Assembly: GCA_034925905.1 (NCBI GenBank)
Contig: JAYFRL010000010.1
Coordinates: forward strand, 30,310-94,309
Length of the DNA: 64,000 nt
Direction of reading: 5' to 3'
Origin: JAYFRL01 sp034925905
Lineage (GTDB): Bacteria > Bacillota > Clostridia > Lachnospirales > Anaerotignaceae
Notes under the pieces: model-generated
Database searches by the model: none
The model's input: only the letters and a program-made list of their open reading frames with translations
Told to the model about the DNA's origin: nothing
Shown: in pieces, positions 16,988 through 25,313 of the stretch
Layout: each line of letters begins with the position of its first letter
Position numbering within the stretch: position 1 is the stretch's first letter
Program-made: the position numbers and the translations under genes

Positions 16988-18109
16988 TTGAACGATTTAA
17001 GGCTTGATAAGCTTGCCGAAGTTTTAGTTTCTTATTCAACTAAAGTTAGGCAAGGAGATATAGTCTGCGTTTCCGGCGAGGAAGTTTCACTCCCTTTTAT
17101 AAAAGCAATTTCAAAAGAAGCTGCCAAAAAGGGAGGGATTGTTAGATATATTATAGATATACCTGAGATAGACGAATTTATACTGAAAAACGGAAGCGAG
17201 GCTCAGATAAACATTCCGAATTTCAGATTTGGAGAATGCATAAAAGGCGATGTTTGGATAAGCGCATGGGGAACCGACAATGTAAATACGTTTAAAAGCG
17301 TTTCCCCAGAGAAGCTTAAGCTTAGAAGGCTAGGGAACAGCGAAAATCATAAAACATATATGAAAAAATCCGCAACAGGCGAACTCCGCTGGTGCGGAAC
17401 CCAATTTCCAACCCCAGCGGACGCACAATATGCAGGGATGAGCCTTTTAGAATATGAAGAGTTTGTTTATAACGCAGGCTTTTTATATGAGGCCGATCCT
17501 GTTTCAAAGTGGCGTGAAATTGAAAAAAGACAAGAAAAATGGATCGGGTATCTGGATAAAAAGGAATATATAAGGTACGTTGCAAAAGATACTGACATAA
17601 ACATATGCGTTAAAGGCAGGAAATGGATAAATTGCTGCGGAAAAGAAAATTTCCCGGACGGAGAGATTTTCACATCACCTGTGGAATATGACATAAACGG
17701 AAAGATTACTTTTTCTTATCCTGCAATAATGAATGGCCACGAGTTTGAAGAAGTTTCGCTGGTTGTCCATAACGGAAGGATAACCGATGTTAGTTGCAAA
17801 AATAAGGATATGCAGGATATTCTCATAAGCTATATTGATACGGATAACGGTTCGAGGTTTTTCGGTGAAGCGGCAATCGGCACAAACTACAACATAAGTC
17901 GCTATACTAAAAACATATTATTTGACGAAAAAATGGGTGGGACAGTTCATATGGCCATAGGTGCGGCAATGGAAGAAGCCGGAGGCAAAAATGAATCTGC
18001 AATACATTGGGACATGATAAACGATATGACAAACGGAGGCAAAATATATGCAGACGGAGAGCTTTTCTATGAAAACGGCAGGTTTATTGAAGATATATTA
18101 AAAGGTTAA
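16988..18109 (+). CDS. M29-family aminopeptidase (AmpS/thermophilic-type)
   Basis: A 373-residue metallopeptidase that removes N-terminal residues from peptides in the cytoplasm. Family marks are the N-terminal VLVSYSTKVRQGDIV, GEIFTSPVE with the active-site glutamate, and the C-terminal metal-binding HMAIGAAMEEAGGKN...AIHWDMINDM. Length is close to the family's usual 370-410. The start is TTG at 16988 behind GGAGG. It is a single gene with its own promoter and terminator. Confidence 0.93.
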   Translation: MNDLRLDKLAEVLVSYSTKVRQGDIVCVSGEEVSLPFIKAISKEAAKKGGIVRYIIDIPEIDEFILKNGSEAQINIPNFRFGECIKGDVWISAWGTDNVNTFKSVSPEKLKLRRLGNSENHKTYMKKSATGELRWCGTQFPTPADAQYAGMSLLEYEEFVYNAGFLYEADPVSKWREIEKRQEKWIGYLDKKEYIRYVAKDTDINICVKGRKWINCCGKENFPDGEIFTSPVEYDINGKITFSYPAIMNGHEFEEVSLVVHNGRITDVSCKNKDMQDILISYIDTDNGSRFFGEAAIGTNYNISRYTKNILFDEKMGGTVHMAIGAAMEEAGGKNESAIHWDMINDMTNGGKIYADGELFYENGRFIEDILKG

Positions 18110-18120
18110 AGTGTATGTGA

Positions 18121-18154
18121 TTAACGGCACAGCTGAATAGCTGTGCCGTTTTTA
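18121..18154 (+). terminator. Terminator of the aminopeptidase gene
   Basis: Perfect 12-bp stem AACGGCACAGCT/AGCTGTGCCGTT (18123-18134 and 18139-18150), then T-run. Confidence 0.95.
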
Positions 18155-18323
18155 TATTTTTAAAAACCGCAAAATTTACATAGTTCCACACAATGTGTTT
18201 TTGTTAACAAATTATTAAATATTGTATATAATATTAATAAGAGGTAAAAATTATTGGTTTCCTGTAATTTCAAAGCTGGAACTTAACTTCCAGATTAAAA
18301 GTAAGATTTAGGAAATAATATTC

Positions 18324-18352
18324 TTGACAAAGAATATAAGGGTTTGTATAAT
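18324..18352 (+). promoter_or_regulatory. Consensus promoter of the SH3-NlpC/P60 gene
   Basis: TTGACA (18324-18329), 17 bases, TATAAT (18347-18352). A CTGGAA/TTCCAG inverted repeat lies about 40 bases upstream and may be a regulator site. Confidence 0.88.
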
Positions 18353-18408
18353 AATTATGTAACAATTACGTAACAATTGCACTTTTTCTTTTTCAGGAGG
18401 TTTCCCAA

Positions 18409-19530
18409 GTGAAATTAAAAGGTAAGATATCATTCCTGTTTGCCGGGTCAATACTTTTTTCGCTTTTGTTTTCCATGTCTGCCTTTGCCGCAGGCTATGG
18501 ATATTTTAACGACAGCGGAGTTAATGCCAGATCTTCCGCTTCCTTAGGAGATAATATAACAGGGAGCTTTGATAAGGGAACAGAGGTTTATATCCCAGCC
18601 TCGGAAGGAGATTGGCTTAAGGTAACATATAACGACAAAAGTTCATACGTTGCAAGGATTTATGTTGACATAACCAAGGCTGACGCTGTTGTTAGCGACA
18701 GTGGAGTTAACATGCGTTCGGGTGCTGATATGGGCGCAGGAGTTGTTAGGCAGCTTTCAAAGGGCGAAGCTGTTACAGTTACGGGAGTTTCCGGCAGCTG
18801 GTATCAGATTTTAAACGGAAGCGGGAAAGCTTATGTCAATAAAGAATTTTTATCGGGCGATTTGCTTGACCTTGTTGTAAAGGTTAACGGTGAATCTTCT
18901 GTTGAATATTCAAATGCAAAAGAAAGCGTATACGGAATTGTTAAAAGTGAGACGGGTCTTAATTTAAGAAGCGAGCCTTCAACGGATTCAAAAATCCTTG
19001 AGGTAATGGCTTATAATGACGCGGTTGATATAATTGAAAATAACGGAGAATGGCTTAAGGTTACGAGTTGGCTTGGAAACACGGGTTATGTTTCATCTGA
19101 GTTTATGGATGTTAAAACAGGAGTTAAGCCTGAAAATGCGTCATCCTCAAGGGCTTCACAAATTATAGCTTATGCAAAGCAGTTTATGGGAACACCTTAT
19201 GTTTACGGGGGCACAAACCTTAACAAAGGGGTTGACTGTTCAGGTTTTGTATATTCCGTGTTTAAAAATTTCGGTATAGATTTAAATCGTTCTTCGGCAG
19301 GAATGGCTTCAAATGGAGTATATGTTGAAAAGTCCAGCCTTCAGCCTGGTGACTTGATTCTTTTTGATACAACCGGAGCAAACGATGGAGGAATTTCACA
19401 TGTGGGAATGTATATAGGCAACGGTCAATATATTCATTCAACATCCGGCAGAGAATATTGTGTAACAATATCAGATCTTAATAACGATTATGGTTTGAGG
19501 ACATATGTTACAGCAAGAAGGGTGCTTTAA
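18409..19530 (+). CDS. Secreted cell-wall hydrolase: three SH3 domains plus NlpC/P60
   Basis: A 373-residue exported protein. A signal peptide (residues 1-27, ending AFAAG) is followed by three bacterial SH3 repeats (about 28-78, 92-140 and 175-235, each with a VNxRS or LNLRS motif) that bind peptidoglycan. The catalytic C40 domain (about 250-373) has the nucleophile in VDCSGFVYSVF, the histidine in SHVGMYIGNG and a polar third residue near YIHS. It should cut D-glutamyl-diamino acid bonds in wall peptides. GTG start behind AGGAGG. A strong promoter and a terminator make it a single-gene unit. Confidence 0.95.
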   Translation: MKLKGKISFLFAGSILFSLLFSMSAFAAGYGYFNDSGVNARSSASLGDNITGSFDKGTEVYIPASEGDWLKVTYNDKSSYVARIYVDITKADAVVSDSGVNMRSGADMGAGVVRQLSKGEAVTVTGVSGSWYQILNGSGKAYVNKEFLSGDLLDLVVKVNGESSVEYSNAKESVYGIVKSETGLNLRSEPSTDSKILEVMAYNDAVDIIENNGEWLKVTSWLGNTGYVSSEFMDVKTGVKPENASSSRASQIIAYAKQFMGTPYVYGGTNLNKGVDCSGFVYSVFKNFGIDLNRSSAGMASNGVYVEKSSLQPGDLILFDTTGANDGGISHVGMYIGNGQYIHSTSGREYCVTISDLNNDYGLRTYVTARRVL

Positions 19531-19537
19531 AAAACAA

Positions 19538-19572
19538 AAAACCAACCATCGGGAAACCGGTGGTTTTTTTAT
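19538..19572 (+). terminator. Terminator of the NlpC/P60 gene
   Basis: Stem AACCATCGG/CCGGTGGTT with a GAAA tetraloop (19544-19565), then a seven-T run. Confidence 0.88.
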
Positions 19573-19657
19573 TTATGGACTTTAGCCTGTTGAACTCGGG
19601 ACGTGTGCGAAACAATAAGCCACCTGCTATGCAGGGGGCGACAAATAGTTATACAAA

Positions 19658-19723
19658 AAGATCACCTTTCCGTTAAAATAGAGTTGTTCAAGCTACTATA
19701 ATAACGAGAGGAAAGGTGATCTT
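19658..19723 (+). promoter_or_regulatory. Translation-blocking hairpin before tnpA
   Basis: Perfect 14-base arms AAGATCACCTTTCC (19658-19671) and GGAAAGGTGATCTT (19710-19723). The right arm contains the ribosome site and ends two bases before the ATG, so the hairpin hides the site, as described for IS200. Confidence 0.85.
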
Positions 19724-19724
19724 C

Positions 19725-20180
19725 ATGGCAAATAAAGAAAACTCATTGGCACATACAAAATGGATGTGTAAGTACCACATCGTCTTCACTCCCAAGTATA
19801 GACGAAAAGTAATTTATAATCAATACAAGGAAAGTATACGCGACATCATAAAACAACTATGCAGATTCAAGGGGGTGGAGATAATCGAAGGGCATCTAAT
19901 GCCCAATCACATACATATTTTGGTCAGTATCCCACCCAAAATAAGTGTATCGAGTTTTATGGGATATTTGGAAGGCAAAAGTGCTCTGATGATATTCGAC
20001 AAGCATGCAAATTTAAAATACAAGTTTGGGAACAGACACTTTTGGGCTGAAGGATATTACGTGAGTACAGGAGGACTCAATGAGGCAACAATCAAAAAAT
20101 ACATACAAGAGCAAGAAAAGCACGACATCATGGTTGATAAGTTGAGTGTTAAAGAATACGAAGACCCCTTCAAGGGGTAG
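19725..20180 (+). CDS. tnpA: IS200/IS605 family transposase TnpA
   Basis: A 151-residue Y1 HUH transposase. The HUH metal motif is in MPNHIHILVS and the catalytic tyrosine in GYYVSTGG. It works as a dimer on single-stranded DNA with hairpin ends. Full length with no frameshift, so probably active. The start at 19725 was chosen over 19716 because the AGAGGAAAGG ribosome site precedes it. Expression is likely held low by the leader hairpin. Confidence 0.96.
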   Translation: MANKENSLAHTKWMCKYHIVFTPKYRRKVIYNQYKESIRDIIKQLCRFKGVEIIEGHLMPNHIHILVSIPPKISVSSFMGYLEGKSALMIFDKHANLKYKFGNRHFWAEGYYVSTGGLNEATIKKYIQEQEKHDIMVDKLSVKEYEDPFKG

Positions 20181-20348
20181 CCAGTAATACGCTTGTCCCT
20201 TTAGGGATGGCAAAAGCGGCAAAGGCATAGCGGCTTGAACAAAGTGAAAGCCAGCGTCTTTAGGCGCTGGCTGGTAACAGAGGCCTATAGCCTCAGAGCA
20301 AACTACCCGTTTTACGGGTAGTTATGATTTTATAAGTGTTAGGCTGGA

Positions 20349-20777
20349 TTAGTTTTTACCTGTGCTGCCGAAACCGTTCCTGTCGGCATTGTTAAGGTTT
20401 TCAACTTCAACGAAGGTTATCTCGGGCATTTTTTCTTGTATACGGAACTGGCATATCCTGTCATTTATTTTTATTTCAGTGTCCCTCATGGCATACACGG
20501 GCATGCGCCATATGTCTCCGTCGCCCTTGTAGCTTTCGTCTATAACGCCCATGGAGTTTGTTTGGATTATACCCCAGTTTTTAAAAGTTGAGCTTCTGGG
20601 GACAACATGGGCTTCGTAGCCTTCAGGCAGTTCCATTGAAACGCCTAAGGACACAAGCTTAAAATCGCCTTTTTTAAGAGACACGTCTTCTGCAGCTCTT
20701 AAATCTATCCAGTTTCCTATTTCTATTTTTTTGATTTTTTCTATTTTGTTGCTGTGGTATTTAATTTTTATTTCCAT
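20349..20777 (-). CDS. dut: dUTP diphosphatase, trimeric type
   Basis: A 142-residue enzyme that hydrolyses dUTP to dUMP and pyrophosphate, keeping uracil out of DNA and supplying thymidylate synthesis. The five motifs are present: LRAAED region, PRSSTFKNWG, GVIDESYKGD, RICQFRI and the C-terminal GFGSTGKN that closes over the active site. The spacing in motif 3, with YKGDGDIW and a catalytic aspartate in IDE, is usual. Single gene, 88 bases upstream of trmD's end. An IS200 element abuts its 3' end; the original terminator may have been displaced. Confidence 0.96.
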   Translation of the reverse strand: MEIKIKYHSNKIEKIKKIEIGNWIDLRAAEDVSLKKGDFKLVSLGVSMELPEGYEAHVVPRSSTFKNWGIIQTNSMGVIDESYKGDGDIWRMPVYAMRDTEIKINDRICQFRIQEKMPEITFVEVENLNNADRNGFGSTGKN

Positions 20778-20864
20778 GTTTAGCCTCCTTACGCTTTTTA
20801 AAATCGCTGATGTTTGAATTATTGCAAGCCAGGGTTTAAAACAAGCTTGATTTAAGGATGCGGA

Positions 20865-21599
20865 TCAAGGTTTTTCTCTGTTTATATTTTCAAGGTATAA
20901 GAGGTCGCTTTTTTCAAGGAGTGATTTTTCAAGCAGATCAGGACGTTTTTTAAGGGTTTCTTTAAGGGATTGCTCTCTGCGCCATTTTTTTATGTTTTCA
21001 TGATGTCCTGAAATCAAAACATCAGGGACAACTTCGCCCATAAATTCATAAGGCCTCGTATATTGGGGATATTCTAAAAGGCTTTCCGAAAAGCTTTCAT
21101 TTATAAAGGATTCTTCCTTGCCTAAAACCCCGGGAATAAGCCTTGATATTGAATCCATAACGGCTATGGCCGCTATTTCGCCGCCGGAAAGTATAAAATC
21201 GCCTATTGATATTTCTTCGGGTTGTATATTATCTATAGCGCGCTGGTCTATGCCTTCATAATGACCGCATAATATTATTATGTTTTCTTCCAAGGCAAGG
21301 GATGCGGCCGTTTTCTGGTTAAAAGGCATTCCCTTTGGAGACATATAAAGGGTTTTTGCTGCGCCGGCAGCTTCTTTTGCATATTTAAAAGCGTCAAAGA
21401 CTGGACCTGGCTGCATAATCATTCCGCAGCCTCCGCCGTAAGGATAATCGTCTACGCGCCTGTTCTTGTCTTCTGAAAAATCGCGTATATCAATAGCCTT
21501 AATATTTATAAGGCCTTCTTTTTGAGCCCGTCCCATAATGCTGTGTGACATGGCTTCGTTTATCATATCTGGGAATAAGGTTAAAACATAAAAGTTCAA
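20865..21599 (-). CDS. trmD: tRNA (guanine-N1)-methyltransferase TrmD
   Basis: A 244-residue SPOUT methyltransferase that makes m1G37 in tRNAs, guarding the reading frame. The knot motifs PYGGGCGMIMQPGP, LCGHYEGIDQR, and IGDFILSGGE are intact. Start is TTG (21597-21599), which overlaps the rimM stop as TTGA, indicating translational coupling. Last gene of the ylxM-ffh-rpsP-khpA-rimM-trmD operon, an order common in Firmicutes. Confidence 0.97.
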   Translation of the reverse strand: MNFYVLTLFPDMINEAMSHSIMGRAQKEGLINIKAIDIRDFSEDKNRRVDDYPYGGGCGMIMQPGPVFDAFKYAKEAAGAAKTLYMSPKGMPFNQKTAASLALEENIIILCGHYEGIDQRAIDNIQPEEISIGDFILSGGEIAAIAVMDSISRLIPGVLGKEESFINESFSESLLEYPQYTRPYEFMGEVVPDVLISGHHENIKKWRREQSLKETLKKRPDLLEKSLLEKSDLLYLENINREKP

Positions 21600-22108
21600 A
21601 GTTCTTTCAATCCTTCCAAGAGGTGTACTGTCATTTTTTTATTTGTAATATCAATATTGATTATACATTGTTTTATGGCAGGTATCAATAATTCTCCGCC
21701 TTCCGTGGTTTTAACCACATATACGTCGTTTGCACCTGTAATGATAATATCTGAAATTTCGCCTAAAACCTTGGAGTTTTCGTTATAAACGCTTAATCCG
21801 TATAAATCCTTCATATAATATTCGTCATTGGCAAGAGGTACGGCTTCGCTACGTTTAACCAAAAGACGTCCGCCTTTTAAAGCCATGGCGGAATCAATAT
21901 CCGTTATACCATCGGCAGAAAGGAGGACAAACTGCTTATGGAAAGCAGTTTTCAAAACCTTATAGTCTTTTTGCATGCTTTTATATTCTATTATGACATT
22001 TTTAAGAGATAAAAACCTTTCGGGCGTATCAGTTGTCGGGAAAATTTTAAGCGCACCCTTAAGACCGTGAGTTCCAGATATAATTCCTATTTCAAATAAA
22101 TCGTCCAA
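21596..22108 (-). CDS. rimM: 16S rRNA processing protein RimM
   Basis: A 170-residue ribosome maturation factor for the 30S head. The N-terminal RimM domain has FEIGIISGTHGLKGALKIFPTTD; the C-terminal PRC-barrel part has YYMKDLYGLSVY and TGANDVYVV. It binds protein S19. A TTG at 22108 was selected as start, nine bases after a GGAG; a longer in-frame GTG at 22138 has no ribosome site. Coupled to trmD by a four-base overlap. Confidence 0.95.
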   Translation of the reverse strand: MDDLFEIGIISGTHGLKGALKIFPTTDTPERFLSLKNVIIEYKSMQKDYKVLKTAFHKQFVLLSADGITDIDSAMALKGGRLLVKRSEAVPLANDEYYMKDLYGLSVYNENSKVLGEISDIIITGANDVYVVKTTEGGELLIPAIKQCIINIDITNKKMTVHLLEGLKEL

Positions 22109-22170
22109 AAAAAACACTCCAATATTATAATTTGGCACTGGCCAAAAAGCCAGTGCCCTAAATTATGAAT

Positions 22171-22401
22171 TTATTGTATTATTTCAACAACTATTCTTTT
22201 GTCCTCGTGTATGGCTGCGGCTTTAACAACAGTTCTGATAGCCTTGGCTATCCTTCCTTGTTTGCCGATAACCTTACCCATATCCTCTGGAGCCACCTTA
22301 AGTTCAAGAACAAGGGATTTATCCCCGGGGATTTCAGTTACCGTAACCTGATCTGGATAGGAAACGAGATTTTTTGCGATTACTTCTAAAAGCTCTTTCA
22401 T
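22171..22401 (-). CDS. khpA: KH-domain RNA-binding protein KhpA (YlqC)
   Basis: A 76-residue single KH domain with the RNA-binding loop IGKQGRIAKAIR. KhpA pairs with KhpB/Jag and binds RNA; in several Gram-positives it affects cell division and cell length. Start at 22401 behind GGAGG. It lies between rpsP and rimM, the standard position. Confidence 0.95.
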   Translation of the reverse strand: MKELLEVIAKNLVSYPDQVTVTEIPGDKSLVLELKVAPEDMGKVIGKQGRIAKAIRTVVKAAAIHEDKRIVVEIIQ

Positions 22402-22428
22402 GCAGACTCCTCCAAACAATGTGAAGAA

Positions 22429-22677
22429 TTACTCTCCAATCACTCCGGCTTTTTTAAGTAAAGCCCTAACAGTATCTGAAGGCTGGGCGCCTGTGTTAAG
22501 CCATTTTGTGGCCGCTTCAGCGTCAACCTTTAATACAACAGGATCTTTTGTAGGGTCATAAAAACCGATTTCTTCAATAGACTTACCGTTCCTTGAAACT
22601 CTTGAATCAGCAACTACTATTCTATAAAACGGCGCTTTTTTAGCTCCTAATCTTTTCAACCTGATTCTTACTGACAT
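22429..22677 (-). CDS. rpsP: 30S ribosomal protein S16
   Basis: An 82-residue S16 with the signature VRIRLKRLGAKKAPFYRIVVADSR near the N-terminus (quoted only in part: RLKRLGAKKAPFYRIVV) and YDPT, WLNTGAQPSDTV in the second half. It assembles early into the 30S 5' domain. Standard length, GGAGG site, part of the ffh-trmD operon. Confidence 0.98.
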   Translation of the reverse strand: MSVRIRLKRLGAKKAPFYRIVVADSRVSRNGKSIEEIGFYDPTKDPVVLKVDAEAATKWLNTGAQPSDTVRALLKKAGVIGE

Positions 22678-22711
22678 ATTGGTTCACCTCCCATGGTTTA
22701 ATAATTTATAT

Positions 22712-24049
22712 TTATTTGAAAAAAGGCATATTAAGTTTTCCTCGTTTGCCTTTTTGCATGCCTGAAAACTGCTTTGTTATTTTCTTGATATCTTCAAACT
22801 GCTTAATCAGCCTGTTTACCTCGGCGATTGAACGTCCGCTACCCATAGCTATCCTTTTTTTCCTGGGTCCGTTTAATATTGACGGGTTTGCTCGTTCAGC
22901 CTTTGTCATGGATTGGATTATTGCTTCCAAATGCGTCATGGCTTTTGAATCCAAATCGGAATCGTTTATTTTAAGCTGGTTCATTCCGGGGATCATGCCG
23001 ATAATGTCTTTAAGAGGACCCATTTTTTTAACCTGCTGCATTTGGATTAGAAAATCATCCAGCGTAAATTCGTTGGAACGCATCTTTTTCGAGAGCTCAA
23101 GCGCTTCTTTTTCACTGAAGGACTCTTGGGCTTTTTCTATAAGAGAAAGCACATCGCCCATACCAAGTATCCTTGAAGCCATCCTGTCTGGGTAAAAAGG
23201 CTCAAAATCTTCAAGTTTCTCACCCATGCCAACGTATTTTATGGGTTTGCCCGTAACGCTTTTAACGGAAAGGGCAGCTCCGCCTCTTGCATCACCATCA
23301 AGTTTGGTTAAAATTATGCCGTCAACGCCCAATGAGGAGTTGAAGCTTTCGGCGACATTGACGGAATCCTGACCTGTCATGGCATCGATAACCAAAAGTA
23401 TCTCTTGGGGATGCATGGCTGATTTTATGTTTTTAAGCTCAAGCATAAGCTCCTCGTCTATATGGAGCCGGCCTGCGGTATCTAAAAGGATTATGTCGTT
23501 ATGGTTTTCCTTTGCAAAGGAAAGTGCTCCTTTAGCTATTTCAATCGGAGAAACATCTGTACCCATTTCAAAAACAGGGATTGAATAGTTTTTCCCTACA
23601 ACTTGAAGCTGTTTGATTGCAGCGGGACGGTAAATATCACAGGCAACCAAAAGAGGATGCCGCCCCTGCTTGCGCAAAAGACCCGCAAGCTTTCCGCTGG
23701 TTGTTGTTTTCCCGGAGCCTTGAAGGCCGACCATCATATAAACAGTTGGCGGTTTGGATGAAAAGGTGAGCAGGCTCTGGGAAGACCCCATAAGCTTTGT
23801 AAGCTCATCGTTAACTATTTTTATAACCTGCTGACCCGGGGTTAGGCTTTCCATAACCTCAGAGCCTATGGCGCGGTCGGTAACGTCTTTTATGAATTGT
23901 TTAACTATTTTAAAATTAACGTCGGCTTCAAGGAGGGCAAGCTTAACCTCGCGCATTGCAGCCGATATATCTTTTTCCGTAAGCTTTCCTTTGCTTTTGA
24001 GCTGCTTAAAAATTCCCTGCAGCTTTTCGGACAAATTTTCAAAAGCCAT
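22712..24049 (-). CDS. ffh: Signal recognition particle protein Ffh
   Basis: A 445-residue SRP54 GTPase that delivers nascent membrane proteins to the translocon with 4.5S RNA and FtsY. The N domain (1-90), G domain with GLQGSGKTTTSGKLA, LLDTAGRLHID and TKLDGDARGG, and the methionine-rich M domain (about 300-445, FLIQMQQVKKMG, SMTKAERANP) are all present. The C-terminus ends KGKRGKLNMPFFK. Second gene of the operon, 13 bases after ylxM. Confidence 0.98.
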   Translation of the reverse strand: MAFENLSEKLQGIFKQLKSKGKLTEKDISAAMREVKLALLEADVNFKIVKQFIKDVTDRAIGSEVMESLTPGQQVIKIVNDELTKLMGSSQSLLTFSSKPPTVYMMVGLQGSGKTTTSGKLAGLLRKQGRHPLLVACDIYRPAAIKQLQVVGKNYSIPVFEMGTDVSPIEIAKGALSFAKENHNDIILLDTAGRLHIDEELMLELKNIKSAMHPQEILLVIDAMTGQDSVNVAESFNSSLGVDGIILTKLDGDARGGAALSVKSVTGKPIKYVGMGEKLEDFEPFYPDRMASRILGMGDVLSLIEKAQESFSEKEALELSKKMRSNEFTLDDFLIQMQQVKKMGPLKDIIGMIPGMNQLKINDSDLDSKAMTHLEAIIQSMTKAERANPSILNGPRKKRIAMGSGRSIAEVNRLIKQFEDIKKITKQFSGMQKGKRGKLNMPFFK

Positions 24050-24062
24050 CTATTATATCTCC

Positions 24063-24413
24063 TTATAAAAGTATTTTATCGGATATTTTTTTGAGCCTTT
24101 TGATATTTTTGTGTATTTCTTTATTATCTGGCGAATTTTCAATATCAGATATTATAAGCTTTATTTCGCTAAGAAGTTTTTTTTCTTCTATAAATTTTGA
24201 CACAAGTTTAAGCTTTTCTTCGTATTCGTTTAATATTTTTTCAGTTCTCTGAAGCTGGTCAAAAGCGGCCTGACGGCTTATGCCAAGGTTTTCCCCGATT
24301 TCAGAAAAAGAAAAATCGTTTAAATATTTCATTTCAAATATAAGCTTTTGCTTGTTTGTGAGCAATTCGCCATAAAAATCATAAAGCAGAGAAACTTCAA
24401 GAATTTTTTCCAT
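24063..24413 (-). CDS. ylxM: YlxM family HTH protein (UPF0122)
   Basis: A 116-residue protein with a sigma-4-like HTH: LTNKQKLIFEMKYLND and FSEIGENLGISRQAAFDQL. YlxM lies upstream of ffh in nearly all Firmicutes and is linked to the SRP pathway; its exact role is unclear. Start at 24413 with GGAGG; the frame open back to 24476 covers the promoter and is not coding. First gene of the operon. Confidence 0.94.
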   Translation of the reverse strand: MEKILEVSLLYDFYGELLTNKQKLIFEMKYLNDFSFSEIGENLGISRQAAFDQLQRTEKILNEYEEKLKLVSKFIEEKKLLSEIKLIISDIENSPDNKEIHKNIKRLKKISDKILL

Positions 24414-24447
24414 ACCAATGCCTCCAAAACATAATGGCATTTTTGTT

Positions 24448-24476
24448 ACTTTAACATAAAGCAAACTATCTGTCAA
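24448..24476 (-). promoter_or_regulatory. Promoter of the ylxM-ffh-rpsP-khpA-rimM-trmD operon
   Basis: Minus strand TTGACA (24471-24476), 17-base spacer, TAAAGT (24448-24453). Confidence 0.82.
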
Positions 24477-24563
24477 GTATTTTTACATTGCAGATTAAAG
24501 GAACATTCCTGGGGCTTAAAAATATAATATAACTATATGAAGGGGAAAGGAGAAATATATATT

Positions 24564-25313
24564 ATGCCCCCTATAGTTTCGCTTAATGATATAAGCATGA
24601 GCTATCATTCTCCCGACGGAGAGACAAAAGCGGTTTCAAATGTGAGTTTTCACGTGGATGAAGGTGAATTTGTAAGCATAGTGGGTCCTTCCGGCTGTGG
24701 GAAATCAACCCTGTTATCTATTATTTCAGGGCTTATAAAACCGACAACGGGAGAGATTAAAATAAATTCGGACAAAAATGTAGGATATATGCTTCAAAAA
24801 GACTATCTTTTTGAATGGCGCACGATATTTTCAAATGCTTGCCTTGGTCTTGAAATACAAAACAAGCTTACAGACGAAAGCAGGGAAAACACACTTAACC
24901 TCATAAACAAATATGGCTTAAGCGAATTTAAAAACAGCTATCCTTTTGAACTTTCGGGCGGAATGCGTCAAAGAGCCGCGCTTATACGCACATTAGCCAC
25001 AAATCCTGGTATTCTTCTATTAGATGAACCTTTTTCTGCTTTAGACTATCAGACAAGGCTTTATATAAGCGATGAAATAGGAAGTATAATAAGAAAAGAA
25101 AAAAAGACGGCCATTCTCGTGAGCCATGATATATCAGAGGCAATTTCCCTTTCCGACAGGGTTATAGTGCTTAGCAGGCGCCCCGGAACGGTTAAATCAA
25201 TATATAAAATAGATTTGGGCATGGGAGAGCATACTGCTATGAAAGCAAGAGAAGCTCCGCTTTTCAGAGAATATTTCAATAAAATATGGAAGGAGCTGGA
25301 TGTTCATGTATAA
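24564..25313 (+). CDS. ABC transporter ATPase of the nitrate/sulfonate/taurine/pyrimidine-precursor type
   Basis: A 249-residue ATPase with Walker A GPSGCGKST, Q-loop MLQKDYLFEWRT, signature LSGGMRQRAAL, Walker B ILLLDEPFSALD and H-loop SHD. The DYLFEWRT Q-loop neighbourhood is typical of the SsuB/TauB/ThiZ group. It energises the permease encoded by the overlapping next gene. Start ATG 24564 follows AAAGGAG; the earlier in-frame ATG at 24537 lacks one. No substrate-binding protein gene is adjacent, so the substrate is open. Confidence 0.93.
   Translation: MPPIVSLNDISMSYHSPDGETKAVSNVSFHVDEGEFVSIVGPSGCGKSTLLSIISGLIKPTTGEIKINSDKNVGYMLQKDYLFEWRTIFSNACLGLEIQNKLTDESRENTLNLINKYGLSEFKNSYPFELSGGMRQRAALIRTLATNPGILLLDEPFSALDYQTRLYISDEIGSIIRKEKKTAILVSHDISEAISLSDRVIVLSRRPGTVKSIYKIDLGMGEHTAMKAREAPLFREYFNKIWKELDVHV

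Larger units (their letters stand above)
19590..20335 (+). mobile_element. IS200-type element (IS200/IS605 family, tnpA only)
   Basis: A single HUH transposase gene is flanked by sub-terminal imperfect palindromes instead of inverted terminal repeats. The left end has CCACCTGC/GCAGGGGG (19620-19638). The right end has a GCCAGCG/CGCTGGC hairpin (20252-20273) and an ACTACCCG/CGGGTAGT hairpin (20302-20324). No tnpB is present. The outer limits are estimates, because this family makes no target duplication. Its right end lies about 15 bases from the dut stop codon. Confidence 0.85.
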
